From Aureibaculum sp. 2308TA14-22 (GTDB taxonomy: Bacteria; Bacteroidota; Bacteroidia; Flavobacteriales; Flavobacteriaceae): a stretch of 64,000 nt of DNA. A model generated the notes under the pieces. That model saw nothing but the letters and a program-made list of their open reading frames with translations. It did not search any database and was not told where the DNA came from. Below are positions 49,392 through 58,816 of this stretch, piece by piece. Made by a program: the position numbers and the translations under genes. Location of the stretch: contig NZ_JBEWXT010000001.1 of NCBI RefSeq assembly GCF_040538665.1, forward strand, positions 372,001-436,000, written 5' to 3'. How positions within the stretch are numbered: position 1 is the first letter of the stretch; each line of letters opens with the position of its first letter.

Positions 49392-50462
49392 CTATTTTAC
49401 TAAATACCTCCAACCAAATTTATCTTCGGATCGGTTGTATTGAATATCTGTTATATGTTTTTTAAATTGTGATGCGTAACTGTTTTCAATTTCAGGTAAT
49501 TTATAATCATTACCTCTATGGCCAAACAAAGTAATTGGTGAAATTACTGCAGCCGTTCCTGCTCCGAACATTTCTTTTAATGTTCCATTTTTAGAAGCTT
49601 CAACTAATTCAGAAACCGTAAATTTACGTACTTGAAAAGGTATGCCTTCGTCTTTAGCTATTTCTAAAATGCTTTTTCTGGTTACACCGTCTAAAATTCT
49701 ATCACTTGTTGGGCTAGTTATTAAAGTATCACCAATTCTTACAAAGATATTCATAGCACCAGCTTCTTCTATAAACTCGTGGGTATTGTCATCGGTCCAG
49801 ATTACTTGGTGATATCCTTTTTTAACTGCTAATTGAGTAGGGTAAAACTGTCCGGCATAATTACCTCCAGCTTTAGCAAAACCTACACCACCGTTTGCCG
49901 AACGTGAATATTTTTCTTCAATTAATACTTTTACGTTCCCTGCAAAATAAGGGCCTGAAGGGGCACAGGCAATAATAAATTTATATTCATCAGCTGGCGA
50001 GGCGTGAAATCCTTTACCACTGGCAAAAACAAAAGGTCGCACATATAAAGAACTACCAGGTGTTTGTGGAATCCACTCTTTTTCAATTTTTAATAAGGTT
50101 TTCAAACCTTCCATAAAATAATTTTCAGGAAAAGCGGGCATAGCCAATCGCTCAGCAGAAATATTAATCCGTTTTTGATTTTCTAAAGGTCTAAACAACC
50201 AAATTTGATCTTGCTCATCCTTATAGGCTTTCATACCTTCAAAAACCGATTGTCCGTAATGAAAAATTTTAGCGGCAGGGTCTAAACTTATATTCTGATA
50301 AGGTATAATTTGAGGTGTTTGCCATTCACCATCTTTATAATCGCAAACAAACATATGGTCAGAAAAAGTTTGACCAAAAGGCAGGTTGTTAAAATCAACC
50401 TGAGGAAGTTTGGAATTTTGAGTTTTTTCTATGTTGATATTTACAGAAGTTGCTGTACTCAT
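49392..50462 (-). CDS. ilvE: Branched-chain amino acid aminotransferase
   Basis: 356 residues of the larger BCAT II type. The PLP-binding lysine is K197 in GFAKAGGNYAGQ. Other family blocks are FHYGQSVFEGMKAY, RPFVFASGKGFHASPADEY, EAGAMNIFV and FGAGTAAVISPI. It transfers amino groups between glutamate and leucine, isoleucine or valine. Promoter TATTTTTG (minus strand) lies at 50482-50489. Confidence 0.96.
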   Translation of the reverse strand: MSTATSVNINIEKTQNSKLPQVDFNNLPFGQTFSDHMFVCDYKDGEWQTPQIIPYQNISLDPAAKIFHYGQSVFEGMKAYKDEQDQIWLFRPLENQKRINISAERLAMPAFPENYFMEGLKTLLKIEKEWIPQTPGSSLYVRPFVFASGKGFHASPADEYKFIIACAPSGPYFAGNVKVLIEEKYSRSANGGVGFAKAGGNYAGQFYPTQLAVKKGYHQVIWTDDNTHEFIEEAGAMNIFVRIGDTLITSPTSDRILDGVTRKSILEIAKDEGIPFQVRKFTVSELVEASKNGTLKEMFGAGTAAVISPITLFGHRGNDYKLPEIENSYASQFKKHITDIQYNRSEDKFGWRYLVK

Positions 50463-50481
50463 AACGCTTAAAATTAGTCAA

Positions 50482-50489
50482 CAAAAATA
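50482..50489 (-). promoter_or_regulatory. Flavobacterial -7 promoter motif for ilvE
   Basis: Minus-strand TATTTTTG lies 20 bases upstream of the ilvE start. Confidence 0.55.
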
Positions 50490-50521
50490 GTCAATCTTGT
50501 AGTATTTTAAGTTTAAAACTT

Positions 50522-50529
50522 TATTTTTG
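50522..50529 (+). promoter_or_regulatory. Flavobacterial -7 promoter motif for the DUF4920 gene
   Basis: TATTTTTG lies 19 bases before the ATG at 50548, divergent from the ilvE promoter. It fixes the start at 50548, since the upstream in-frame codon at 50527 lies inside the motif. Confidence 0.55.
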
Positions 50530-50547
50530 TGTAAAAATTATACAATT

Positions 50548-51042
50548 ATGCGAAAATTAATATGGTTTGCCTGTTTTTTGGCATTTATAGCCTGTAAAGA
50601 AGAGAAAAAAGAAAGTGCAGTTAAAGAGGAAACTAAAATAGCTTATGCGTCTTTTGGTGATAAAATCACTGATGAAAATGTAATTTCAAAAAAAGAAATG
50701 GCTAAGAAATTTGAAAGTTTAAAATCTGGCGATACTATTGCCGTAAAATTTGCATCTAATATTAACGAAGTTTGTAAAGCTAAAGGATGTTGGATGAAAT
50801 TGGATTTAGGTGATGAAAAAGAATCTATGGTTCGTTTTAAAGACTATGGCTTTTTTGTGCCTTTAGATGCAGACAATAAAGAGGTAATAGTAAACGGTAA
50901 GGCTTTTGTTACTGAAACCTCAGTTAAAGAATTACAGCATTATGCTAAAGATGCTGGTAAAAGCGAAGAAGAAATAGCTAAAATTACAGAACCAAAATTT
51001 ACCTATGCTTTTGAAGCTGATGGTGTTTTATTGAAAAAATAA
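50548..51042 (+). CDS. DUF4920 lipoprotein
   Basis: 164 residues from the ATG at 50548. A lipoprotein signal (MRKLIWFACFLAFIACKEEKKES) is followed by a DUF4920 domain: VCKAKGCWMKLDLGDEKESMVRFKDYGFFVPLDADNKEVIVNGKA. The CxxxGCW motif may bind metal or form a disulfide, which is inference. It overlaps the following lipoprotein gene by one base (TAATG). It is the first gene of an apparent four-gene operon up to 52764. Confidence 0.85.
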   Translation: MRKLIWFACFLAFIACKEEKKESAVKEETKIAYASFGDKITDENVISKKEMAKKFESLKSGDTIAVKFASNINEVCKAKGCWMKLDLGDEKESMVRFKDYGFFVPLDADNKEVIVNGKAFVTETSVKELQHYAKDAGKSEEEIAKITEPKFTYAFEADGVLLKK

Positions 51043-51467
51043 TGTACAAATGGTTATGCTTTTTGTTTGTTGTCATACTCTTGACAGCATGCAACAATTC
51101 TGCTAAAAAGGAAAAAGTTGAGGAAGAAATGCAGATGTACAAACCTTCTGAAATGGCGTTGCTAATGCGACGGATGTATGAATTCAATAAACGTACCAAA
51201 ACTCAAATAATTAATAAAGATAGCTTGTCTTCGTTTCCTGAAGAATTTATAAATATTCACAAAGCCATAATGACAGATCCGGACGAACGTGATGCCGAAT
51301 TTGATAGCTTAGCTGTTGAGTTTATAAAGTATCAAAAAGCAACATTCTCTACTAGATCAGATTCTACAGCCTTCTATTTTAATCAATCGGTAAATAGCTG
51401 TGTTGCTTGCCATGAAACTAGGTGTGCCGGGCCAATCCCTAAGATTAAAAAACTCATGATCAATTAA
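51042..51467 (+). CDS. Small lipoprotein with CxxCH heme-binding motif
   Basis: 141 residues. The signal is FLFVVILLTACNN. The mature part is helical and ends with SVNSCVACHETRCAGPIPKIKKL. CVACH is a c-type heme attachment site, and the mainly helical fold suggests a cytochrome c'-like or small di-helical cytochrome. It pairs with the DUF4920 gene by one-base overlap. A redox role in the envelope is inferred. The sixth heme ligand is not identifiable. Confidence 0.8.
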   Translation: MYKWLCFLFVVILLTACNNSAKKEKVEEEMQMYKPSEMALLMRRMYEFNKRTKTQIINKDSLSSFPEEFINIHKAIMTDPDERDAEFDSLAVEFIKYQKATFSTRSDSTAFYFNQSVNSCVACHETRCAGPIPKIKKLMIN

Positions 51468-51468
51468 A

Positions 51469-52134
51469 TTGAAACGAGAAATAATGATGACTTCAGATGG
51501 TTCTACAACCATCCATTTACCGGATTGGAATGAGCAATATCATTCCAAGCACGGTGCTATACAAGAAGCTTATCATGTGTTTATTGATAAAGGATTAAAT
51601 GAGTTTAAATCAGATAAGAGTTTGTCTATTTTAGAAGTAGGTTTTGGTACTGGGCTAAATGCATTTATTACTTATTTAGAATCAAAAAGATCAAGTAAAA
51701 TCATCAATTATACAGGTGTTGAAGCTTATCCCATTGAAAATGATGAGGTTTTTAAACTAAATTATGTTTCTCAATTAAAAGTTGAAAATGAAAAACCAGT
51801 TTTTGATAAAATACACAATATTTCTTGGGGTATAAAGCATCAGATTTCAAATAACTTCTTTTTAACCAAAAGGCAAGAGTTTTTTGATGAAATTGATGAG
51901 GTAAACCAGTTTAATTTAATATTTTTTGATGCTTTTGGAGCTAGGGTACAGCCTGAATTGTGGACAGTTAAAATCTTTAAAAAAATGTATAATGCCTTAA
52001 AGGTAAACGGAATTTTAGTAACTTACTCTGCTAAAGGAAGTGTAAGAAGAGCAATGGAAGAGGTTGGTTTTATTGTAGAAAAATTACCTGGCCCGCCCGG
52101 AAAACGAGAAATGTTGAGAGCAATTAAAAAATAA
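51469..52134 (+). CDS. mnmD: MnmD-type tRNA (mnm5s2U34) methyltransferase
   Basis: 221 residues if started at TTG 51469. This start gives MKREIMMTSDGSTTIHLPDWNEQYHSKHGA, whose KREI opening is usual for the family; an ATG five codons later is the alternative. SAM motif LEVGFGTGLNAF and FFDAFGARVQPELW match the MnmC N-terminal methyltransferase domain without the FAD oxidase half, that is, the stand-alone MnmD form. It would complete 5-methylaminomethyl-2-thiouridine at the tRNA wobble position. It follows the cytochrome-like gene after one base. Confidence 0.88.
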   Translation: MKREIMMTSDGSTTIHLPDWNEQYHSKHGAIQEAYHVFIDKGLNEFKSDKSLSILEVGFGTGLNAFITYLESKRSSKIINYTGVEAYPIENDEVFKLNYVSQLKVENEKPVFDKIHNISWGIKHQISNNFFLTKRQEFFDEIDEVNQFNLIFFDAFGARVQPELWTVKIFKKMYNALKVNGILVTYSAKGSVRRAMEEVGFIVEKLPGPPGKREMLRAIKK

Positions 52135-52152
52135 CAAAGTGTATTAGTAACA

Positions 52153-52764
52153 ATGGATTTTATTTTTGGAGTACTTGTCGGAATATTAGTATTAGGAATA
52201 ATAGTTTTATTATTCAGTAAACGGTTTTTTAAAAATAAATCTGAAGAGCAGTCAGTGGTTCTGTTAGAGAAAATAAGGAATGTATCCAAAATGATTACTG
52301 TTGAAGGTGATTTTTCAGAAATTATGCATTTTGAAGATGTAAAAGGTGTGCTGTTAAATTTAGTTAGTAGTAAAAAAAAGGCCATTGTTCTTGCTAATGC
52401 CAAGGTTTTAATTGGTTTTGATATGAAAAAAATCAGATTGCAATCAAGACCAGAAAATAAAAAACTCATTTTAGAACATTTCCCAGAACCAGAAATATTA
52501 AGCATTGAAACTGATATTCAATATTACGATGTAAAGCATGGCTATTTTAATAAATTCGCTGCTTCAGATTTAAGCAATCTGAATAAAAAAGTAAGAGCAA
52601 ATATTGAAGATAAAATCCCTGAAAGTGAACTTTTGATTTCAGCAACATCAAAAGCCTTAGAAACTGTTAAAATTATTGAGCAAATGGTCAGTACTTTTGG
52701 CTGGAAATTAGATTATAATGGTTTAGAATTTGATGAAAAACGTAAAATAGAAGGAAAATTATAA
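52153..52764 (+). CDS. DUF4230 membrane-anchored protein
   Basis: 203 residues. One N-terminal helix (DFIFGVLVGILVLGIIVLLF) is followed by a basic turn and a DUF4230-like region (LLEKIRNVSKMITVEGDFSEI, KKKAIVLANAKVLIGFDMKKI). It is the last gene of the run from 50548. The function of the family is not known. It faces the periplasm or cytoplasm through one anchor; topology favours outside by the KRFFKNK stop-transfer, which is inference. Confidence 0.82.
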   Translation: MDFIFGVLVGILVLGIIVLLFSKRFFKNKSEEQSVVLLEKIRNVSKMITVEGDFSEIMHFEDVKGVLLNLVSSKKKAIVLANAKVLIGFDMKKIRLQSRPENKKLILEHFPEPEILSIETDIQYYDVKHGYFNKFAASDLSNLNKKVRANIEDKIPESELLISATSKALETVKIIEQMVSTFGWKLDYNGLEFDEKRKIEGKL

Positions 52765-52985
52765 AAGATTTGTGGAAAAAATATACTATTTAAGTCTTTT
52801 AAAATAAGGATATTAAAACAATTTTAGCTATATTTCAATAAAACCTAAGGTTCATATATAAGGTGTTAAATATTATTTGTTAAATTTGTTTTTTAGAATC
52901 TGTGACTTTTTTAGAAATAATCCCCTAAAAATCCAGAAAATATAATTGTGGAATTATATAACTCACTTTCAAGAAATAAGAAGAT

Positions 52986-54566
52986 ATGAAAAAAATAATT
53001 ACGCTAAGTTTTTTGTTGTGTACTTTTTTAATGGCTGCACAATCAACACCTGGAAAGCACAGTATTAGATTGTTAAAGGTCAATACAAAAAATTCAGATT
53101 TTGGTCTCAATTTTTACGGTAAAGATCAGGTTATATTCGCATCTCCTACTGAAAGAGTTGCCATAGTTAGAAGAAATTGGGATGGTAACGACCAACCTTT
53201 TTTAGATTTGTTTATTGGTGATATTGACAGCACTGGACAAATTATTAACAAAAAGAGCTTGAGCGGAGAGGTCAACAGAAAATACCATGAAGCAAGTGTA
53301 ACTTTTACCAAAGACCTAAAAACCGTATATTTTTCGGGTAATAACTATGATGCTAAAGGCAAGGCTATAAAAGGAAGCAATGGATTGAGTAACATTCAGT
53401 TATATGTTGCAGATGTTGAGAGTGAAAGCGTGTGGACCAACGTAAGAAAATTAGAATTTAACAGTGACGATTATTCTACAGGATTGCCAACATTGAATAG
53501 AGATGAAAAGAAATTGTACTTTGTGTCAGACATGCCAGGTACCTATGGAAAAACCGACATCTGGGTAGTTGATATTCTACCTGATGGGAAGTATAGTGAA
53601 CCCAAAAACTTAGGGAGTAAAATCAATACTGAAGAACGTGAAATGTTTCCGCATATTGATGATGATAATGTTTTAATTTTCTCATCAAACGGCCATGCTG
53701 GCTTTGGTAATTTAGATTTGTTTGCCAGTAAGATTTATGATAATACGGAATCAACCCCTATAAATTTAGGAGAACCTTTAAACAGCCCTAAAGACGATTT
53801 TGCCTATATATTAAGAGATGATGTGCAGGGATATTTTTCTTCAAATAGAAAAGAAGGTAAAGGAGATGATGACATCTATTCTTTTAAAGTAGATGAAAAA
53901 ATATACATAGAGTGCTTACAGACGGTTAGAGGTGTTGTAAGAGATAAAGATACAAAAGAGTTGTTACCTGGTGCTTTAGTTGCTATTTTGGATAGTGATG
54001 GTAATCAGTTACAAATGACTGCAGCCACTGAAGAAACTGCTGAGTATACTTTTGATGTACCTTGTGATAGTGATTATACAATAGTTGCAACTAATGATGG
54101 TTATTTAAGGTTAGAGCAAGAAGTTACCACGGTTAACGATTTAGATGCTCCGGCAATTGTTCAGAATTTAGACATGGAAGCTGAATTTAAACTGATTGGA
54201 GATGAAGTATTGGTTAATATTAATGTAATCTATTTCGATTTTGATAAACATAATATTCGTCCAGATGCTGCTGAAGAATTGGATAAAGTTGTTGAGGTAT
54301 TGAATAAATATCCTGATCTAAAAATTCATTCTGCTTCACATACTGACTCTAGAGGTCCAGATAAGTATAACCAAAAATTATCTGAGCGTAGAGCAAAATC
54401 TACCGTTGAGTATATGATTGAAAAAGGAATAGATCCAAGTAGGCTTACTAGTGAAGGTTTAGGAGAAGCTAAACTAGTAAACAAATGTTCTAATGGTGTA
54501 AAATGTACAAAAGAGGAACACCAACTTAATAGACGTACTGAATTTTCTGTTGTAAAAGAAGAATAG
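52986..54566 (+). CDS. OmpA-family outer-membrane protein with PD40 repeats and CarboxypepD_reg domain
   Basis: 526 residues. A signal peptide (KKIITLSFLLCTFLMAAQ) is followed by WD40-like/PD40 blades (TGLPTLNRDEKKLYFVSDMPG, FPHIDDDNVLIFSSNGHAGFGNLDLFAS) up to about residue 300. A CarboxypepD_reg domain (TVRGVVRDKDTKELLPGALV) lies at about 315-395. An OmpA peptidoglycan-binding domain at about 410-525 has YFDFDKHNIRPDA and SHTDSRGPDKYNQKLSERRA. This layout is like the PorE-type proteins near type IX secretion or gliding genes, but no PorP/SprF partner is adjacent. The 221-base gap upstream has no gene and no clear motif. Confidence 0.92.
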   Translation: MKKIITLSFLLCTFLMAAQSTPGKHSIRLLKVNTKNSDFGLNFYGKDQVIFASPTERVAIVRRNWDGNDQPFLDLFIGDIDSTGQIINKKSLSGEVNRKYHEASVTFTKDLKTVYFSGNNYDAKGKAIKGSNGLSNIQLYVADVESESVWTNVRKLEFNSDDYSTGLPTLNRDEKKLYFVSDMPGTYGKTDIWVVDILPDGKYSEPKNLGSKINTEEREMFPHIDDDNVLIFSSNGHAGFGNLDLFASKIYDNTESTPINLGEPLNSPKDDFAYILRDDVQGYFSSNRKEGKGDDDIYSFKVDEKIYIECLQTVRGVVRDKDTKELLPGALVAILDSDGNQLQMTAATEETAEYTFDVPCDSDYTIVATNDGYLRLEQEVTTVNDLDAPAIVQNLDMEAEFKLIGDEVLVNINVIYFDFDKHNIRPDAAEELDKVVEVLNKYPDLKIHSASHTDSRGPDKYNQKLSERRAKSTVEYMIEKGIDPSRLTSEGLGEAKLVNKCSNGVKCTKEEHQLNRRTEFSVVKEE

Positions 54567-54588
54567 AATAGAAATAAATATAACTTAA

Positions 54589-54619
54589 AAAACCATCCTA
54601 AATAGAGGATGGTTTTTTT
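54589..54619 (+). terminator. Rho-independent terminator of the OmpA-family gene
   Basis: The stem AAAACCATCCT / AGGATGGTTTT with a 6-base loop is followed by a run of T. It lies 23 bases after the stop. Confidence 0.85.
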
Positions 54620-54670
54620 ATGAAAAAAATTGTACCTTTCTATTCTTTTTAAACCCCATATTTCTAATCA

Positions 54671-55642
54671 ATGAATTTAAAGTTTATTACTACTCTTTTA
54701 TTGCTGACTCTATTTCTGAACGGTACCTCTCAAAAAAATCCTTTAAAAGATTACAAACAGTCTATTTCAGGTTCAGAATTGTCGATTGATATGGTTGCTA
54801 TCCCTAGTGGTGAATTTAAAATGGGTAGTTCAATAAATGAAGATGAAAAACCTAAACATACCGTAAAAGTCAATTCGTTTTGGATGGCTAAATATGAAAT
54901 TACTTGGGATGTGTATTATCTTTATCTAAATAGGGAAATAGATAATGTAAAGAATACTAATCCCAAAAGGGAAATCAATACCGATATTGATGCCATTTCT
55001 GGAGCAACTGTACCTTACATAGATATGAGTTTGGGTATGGGTACCAATGGTTATCCAGTTGCTAATGTTACCCATTTGGCAGCTTCAAAATTTTGTGAAT
55101 GGCTTTCAGCCAAAACAGGCTTTTTTTATAGATTACCTACCGAGGCGGAATGGGAATATGCGTGTAGGGCAGGTACAGAAACCAAATATTATTTTGGTGA
55201 TGATGTTTCTAAATTAGGTGAATACGCATGGTATGAAGTAAATAGTAAGGGCAGGTATCAAAAGGGAGGTCAAAAGAAACCGAACCCTTTTGGTTTGTAT
55301 GATATGCACGGTAATATGGCAGAACTTACTTTAGATCAATATAACCCTGATGCCTATAAAAAATATAATAAAAAGGTAGCCAATAACCCATTAGAAGTTC
55401 CAACTAAAGAATATCCACATTCAGTTCGAGGTGGCTCATGGGATGATGATAGCGATATGTTACGTAGTGCGTCAAGATATAAGTCAAACCCTAATTGGAA
55501 AAAAAGGGATCCGCAATTGCCTAAAAGTAAATGGTGGCATACCGATGCTCCGTTTTTAGGTTTTAGAATTGTTAGAGTAAAATCTCCAAGCGAAAAAGAG
55601 TATGAAAAGTATTGGGGAAAAGCTATTCCAAGAAAAAAATAA
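54671..55642 (+). CDS. SUMF1/FGE-fold protein lacking the FGE cysteines
   Basis: 323 residues with a signal peptide ([17 protein letters not shown]) and the formylglycine-generating enzyme fold: [73 protein letters not shown]. In true sulfatase-activating enzymes two catalytic cysteines lie shortly after the RGGS segment. Here that region reads [18 protein letters not shown] without cysteine. It is therefore probably not a formylglycine synthase but one of the related secreted FGE-sulfatase-domain proteins. It is followed by a Gfo/Idh gene 26 bases later, probably co-transcribed. Confidence 0.88.
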   Translation: MNLKFITTLLLLTLFLNGTSQKNPLKDYKQSISGSELSIDMVAIPSGEFKMGSSINEDEKPKHTVKVNSFWMAKYEITWDVYYLYLNREIDNVKNTNPKREINTDIDAISGATVPYIDMSLGMGTNGYPVANVTHLAASKFCEWLSAKTGFFYRLPTEAEWEYACRAGTETKYYFGDDVSKLGEYAWYEVNSKGRYQKGGQKKPNPFGLYDMHGNMAELTLDQYNPDAYKKYNKKVANNPLEVPTKEYPHSVRGGSWDDDSDMLRSASRYKSNPNWKKRDPQLPKSKWWHTDAPFLGFRIVRVKSPSEKEYEKYWGKAIPRKK

Positions 55643-55668
55643 TAACCAAACACAAAAATATTTTTAAA

Positions 55669-57006
55669 ATGAAAAACCCTAAAAAAACCTCTAAAATTTT
55701 AAAGTCTAGAAGAAACTTTGTTAAAAATTCGGCTCTACTGACTGGAGCTATTATGTTACCTACTATGCCTTTAAGTTCAATGGTAAATGTACACAATGAT
55801 AAAAAATTGAAAATTGCATTAATTGGCTGTGGCGGTAGAGGTACGGGAGCGGCAAATCAAGCTTTAAATGCCGATGAAAATGTGGAGTTGATTGCTATGG
55901 CAGATGCTTTTGAAGATCGATTAAAATCAAGTTTGGGTCATCTGACGGAAGCATTTCAGGGTACAAAAAAAGTAAATGTTAAAGAGAAAAATCAATTTAT
56001 AGGTTTTGATGCCGCTCAGAAAGCGATGGATTTGGCAGATGTAGTTATCTTAACTACACCACCTGGATTCAGACCACAACATTTTGAGTATGCGGTAAAA
56101 ACGGGTAAGCATATTTTTATGGAAAAACCTGTTGCTACGGATGTGCCTGGTGTCAGAAAAGTGTTGGCTGCAGCTAAATTGGCTAAAGAGAAAAAATTGA
56201 ATGTAGTGGTTGGTCTTCAACGTCATTATCAAAAACAATATATAGAATTATTGAATCAAATTAAAGCAGATAAAATCGGAAAAATAGTTTCAGGACAAGT
56301 GTATTGGAATAGTAATGGGGTTTGGGTAAAAGAAAGACAACCAAGCCAAAGTGAATTAGAGTATCAAATGCGTAATTGGTATTATTTTAATTGGTTATGT
56401 GGGGATCATATTTTAGAGCAGCACATTCATAATATTGATGTTGCCAATTGGTTTTTAGATGAATATCCTGTTTCTGCACAAGGAATGGGAGGAAGACAAG
56501 TTAGAACAGGAAAAGAATATGGTGAAATTTTCGACCATCATTTTGTGGAATATACTTATCCTAGCGGAGCTGTAATTTCTAGTCAATGTCGTCACCAAAA
56601 GGGAACAATGAACAAAGTAACCGAAGTTTTTCAAGGGACAAAAGGTATTGCTTTGACTAATGAAGCGGGCTCAGCTTATTTAAAGGATTTTGAAGGGAAC
56701 AACATCTATAAGCGAAAAGGTAAGGATGATCCAAATCCCTACCAAGTTGAGCATGATAAACTTTTTGCTTCAATTAGAAATAATGAGGTTATTAGTGATG
56801 CCGAGAACGGGGCTAAAAGTACCATGACAGCAATTATGGGACGCATGGCAACATATTCTGGTAAAATAATCAATTGGGATGAGGCTATAAAATCGGAATT
56901 GAAATTGGTACCTGATAATTTGGATTGGAATTCAACGCCACCAGTATTACCAAAAGAGGATGGTTCTTATGAAATACCGATGCCTGGTAAAACTATAGTA
57001 ATGTAG
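55669..57006 (+). CDS. Tat-exported Gfo/Idh/MocA-family oxidoreductase
   Basis: 445 residues from the ATG at 55669. The frame extends upstream into the preceding gene, but the Tat signal begins here: SRRNFVKNSALLTGAIMLPTM with the twin arginines and a hydrophobic core. The Rossmann motif is ALIGCGGRGTGAANQ, then HIFMEKPVATD, and the long family-specific GDHILEQHIHNIDVANWFLDEYP. Export of a folded, cofactor-loaded enzyme by Tat fits a periplasmic dehydrogenase or glycosidase-like member of the family. Substrate unknown. Its 3' end overlaps the convergent gene by 14 bases. Confidence 0.92.
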   Translation: MKNPKKTSKILKSRRNFVKNSALLTGAIMLPTMPLSSMVNVHNDKKLKIALIGCGGRGTGAANQALNADENVELIAMADAFEDRLKSSLGHLTEAFQGTKKVNVKEKNQFIGFDAAQKAMDLADVVILTTPPGFRPQHFEYAVKTGKHIFMEKPVATDVPGVRKVLAAAKLAKEKKLNVVVGLQRHYQKQYIELLNQIKADKIGKIVSGQVYWNSNGVWVKERQPSQSELEYQMRNWYYFNWLCGDHILEQHIHNIDVANWFLDEYPVSAQGMGGRQVRTGKEYGEIFDHHFVEYTYPSGAVISSQCRHQKGTMNKVTEVFQGTKGIALTNEAGSAYLKDFEGNNIYKRKGKDDPNPYQVEHDKLFASIRNNEVISDAENGAKSTMTAIMGRMATYSGKIINWDEAIKSELKLVPDNLDWNSTPPVLPKEDGSYEIPMPGKTIVM

Positions 57007-57358
57007 TTTTATTTCTCATAAAATAAATACGAAAAGCATAAACCATAAAAATAAATCCGCAGAAAAGCAAACCTAATGCTTCTCTGCCTTCCTCTATGTT
57101 TTTATGGCTCATGTCATTGAAAGTTATGCCTTCAAAAGACTCGGGCCAATTTAATATAGCACCAATAACTGAGCACACTACTAATATGGAGGCTAGTAAA
57201 AAACTGAGCTTGTTGAATGCAAATAGTGATGAAATTAATGCCGCAACTAAATATATTACAACCCATAATATAGGGTCAGGATCATTTAATTGTAAATAGG
57301 CAGACCATAAAAATAATATTGTAAATATAATGCCTAAAGATTTAAAGAAGATACGCAT
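56993..57358 (-). CDS. Transmembrane protein of the 'transmembrane 220' type
   Basis: 121 residues from the ATG at 57358 (MRIFFKSLGIIFTILFLWSAYLQLNDPDP); a start eight codons earlier is possible. Four hydrophobic helices follow the conserved QLNDPDPILWVV segment. The family is widespread in Bacteroidota and has no known function. It overlaps the convergent Gfo/Idh gene by 14 bases at the 3' ends, so both transcripts may run into each other. Confidence 0.8.
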   Translation of the reverse strand: MRIFFKSLGIIFTILFLWSAYLQLNDPDPILWVVIYLVAALISSLFAFNKLSFLLASILVVCSVIGAILNWPESFEGITFNDMSHKNIEEGREALGLLFCGFIFMVYAFRIYFMRNKTTLL

Positions 57359-57398
57359 TTGAAGATGATTTATCTTGTGCAAGATAAGAAAGATACCC

Positions 57399-57406
57399 TA
57401 CTTTTG
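57399..57406 (+). promoter_or_regulatory. Flavobacterial -7 promoter motif for the DEAD-box helicase
   Basis: TACTTTTG lies 18 bases upstream of the ATG, giving a very short leader. Confidence 0.55.
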
Positions 57407-57423
57407 CATTAAAATAGATACTG

Positions 57424-58776
57424 ATGCAATCCTTCGATGAATTTAAGATTTCCAAACAGTTAGGTTATGCTATTGACGATTTAGGGTTCACTACTCCTAC
57501 ACCCATTCAATCACAGGCATTTCCGGTAATTGCTTCAGGTAAAAATGTAGTTGGAATTGCCCAAACTGGCACAGGTAAGACCTTGGCCTATATGCTACCA
57601 ATTTTACAACAGCTTAAATTTTCAGAAGAAAAACATCCACGCGTTTTAGTACTTGTGCCTACGCGTGAATTGGTGGTACAGGTTGCCGGCGAGATCAATA
57701 AATTTGGTAAATACCTTAATCACAGAATCATAGAAATATACGGAGGTACTAACATTAATACACAAAAAGCGATGTTAGAGCAAGGCTACGATATTGTAGT
57801 TGCTACTCCTGGGAGACTGTATGATTTGGTACTAAGCGGTGCATTACAATTAAAATCCGTTAAAAAATTAGTGATTGATGAGGTAGACGTAATGCTCGAT
57901 CTTGGTTTCCGATTTCAGTTGACCAATATATTCGACTTATTACCAACCAATCGACAAAACATTATGTTTTCTGCAACAATGACAGATGATGTTGATGAAT
58001 TAATTACTGAATTTTTCATTGCTCCTGCAAAAATTACGGTAGCATTAAGTGGTACTCCACTCGATAATATTTATCAGAGAAGTTATGCTGTTCCTAATTT
58101 TTATACAAAAGCAAATCTATTGATGTATTTATTGAATAATGTCATTATTTTTAAAAAGGTACTGGTATTTGTTTCCCATAAGAGAAATGCCGACCGCCTT
58201 TTTGAGACCATGGAAGAAACATATGGTTCAGATATGTGTATTATTCATTCTAATAAAACACAAAATTATAGAATGCGATCCATGAAGCAGTTTGACCAAG
58301 GAGTGAATAGGATTTTGGTAACAACTGATGTTATGGCTCGTGGTCTTGACTTAAATGAAATTTCTCATGTAATTAATTTTGATACGCCAAGATTTCCAGA
58401 AAATTATATGCACCGCATTGGTAGAACAGGGCGTGCAGAAAAGAAAGGTGAAAGTATTTTGTTTTTTACCGAAAAAGAATTGAAATTTAAAGAGAGCATT
58501 GAGGACTTAATGAAGATGGAAATTAGTCAACTACCATTTCCTGAAAACGTTGAAATTTCCAAAAGATTAATACCATCTGAGCAACCGAAAACAGAAGAAT
58601 CGACTAATGCTCCTAAAAAACGGGACGAGAACCTTGGTTCGGGTTTTCATGAAAAATCTGAAAAAAATAAAAAGACAAATAAAGGCGGTTCATACCAATA
58701 CAAGATTGCGGCAAAATACAAAAAACCAAAAGCCAGAGGCGATAAAAATTATAACAAGCGGAACAAAAGGAAGTAG
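57424..58776 (+). CDS. DEAD-box RNA helicase with DEVD motif II
   Basis: 450 residues of RhlE-like layout. The Q motif region is FTTPTPIQSQAF. Motif I is AQTGTGKT (residues 46-53), Ia is PTRELV, Ib is TPGRL, and motif II is DEVD (152-155) instead of DEAD. Motif III is SAT, followed by TTDVMARGLD and HRIGRTGR. The C-terminal 70 residues are lysine- and asparagine-rich (NKKTNKGGSYQYK, KKPKARGDKNYNKRNKRK), probably RNA-binding. It probably acts in ribosome assembly or RNA decay in the cold. DEVD occurs in a Bacteroidota subgroup and should not abolish ATPase activity, since the D-E pair is kept. Confidence 0.93.
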   Translation: MQSFDEFKISKQLGYAIDDLGFTTPTPIQSQAFPVIASGKNVVGIAQTGTGKTLAYMLPILQQLKFSEEKHPRVLVLVPTRELVVQVAGEINKFGKYLNHRIIEIYGGTNINTQKAMLEQGYDIVVATPGRLYDLVLSGALQLKSVKKLVIDEVDVMLDLGFRFQLTNIFDLLPTNRQNIMFSATMTDDVDELITEFFIAPAKITVALSGTPLDNIYQRSYAVPNFYTKANLLMYLLNNVIIFKKVLVFVSHKRNADRLFETMEETYGSDMCIIHSNKTQNYRMRSMKQFDQGVNRILVTTDVMARGLDLNEISHVINFDTPRFPENYMHRIGRTGRAEKKGESILFFTEKELKFKESIEDLMKMEISQLPFPENVEISKRLIPSEQPKTEESTNAPKKRDENLGSGFHEKSEKNKKTNKGGSYQYKIAAKYKKPKARGDKNYNKRNKRK

Positions 58777-58816
58777 GGGTAATGCACAGCTTGTTTAAAA
58801 TAATTTTAATCTTATA

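Noticed and set aside
54671-55642. Annotation as a formylglycine-generating enzyme
   Set aside because: The two catalytic cysteines are absent, and no sulfatase gene is nearby.
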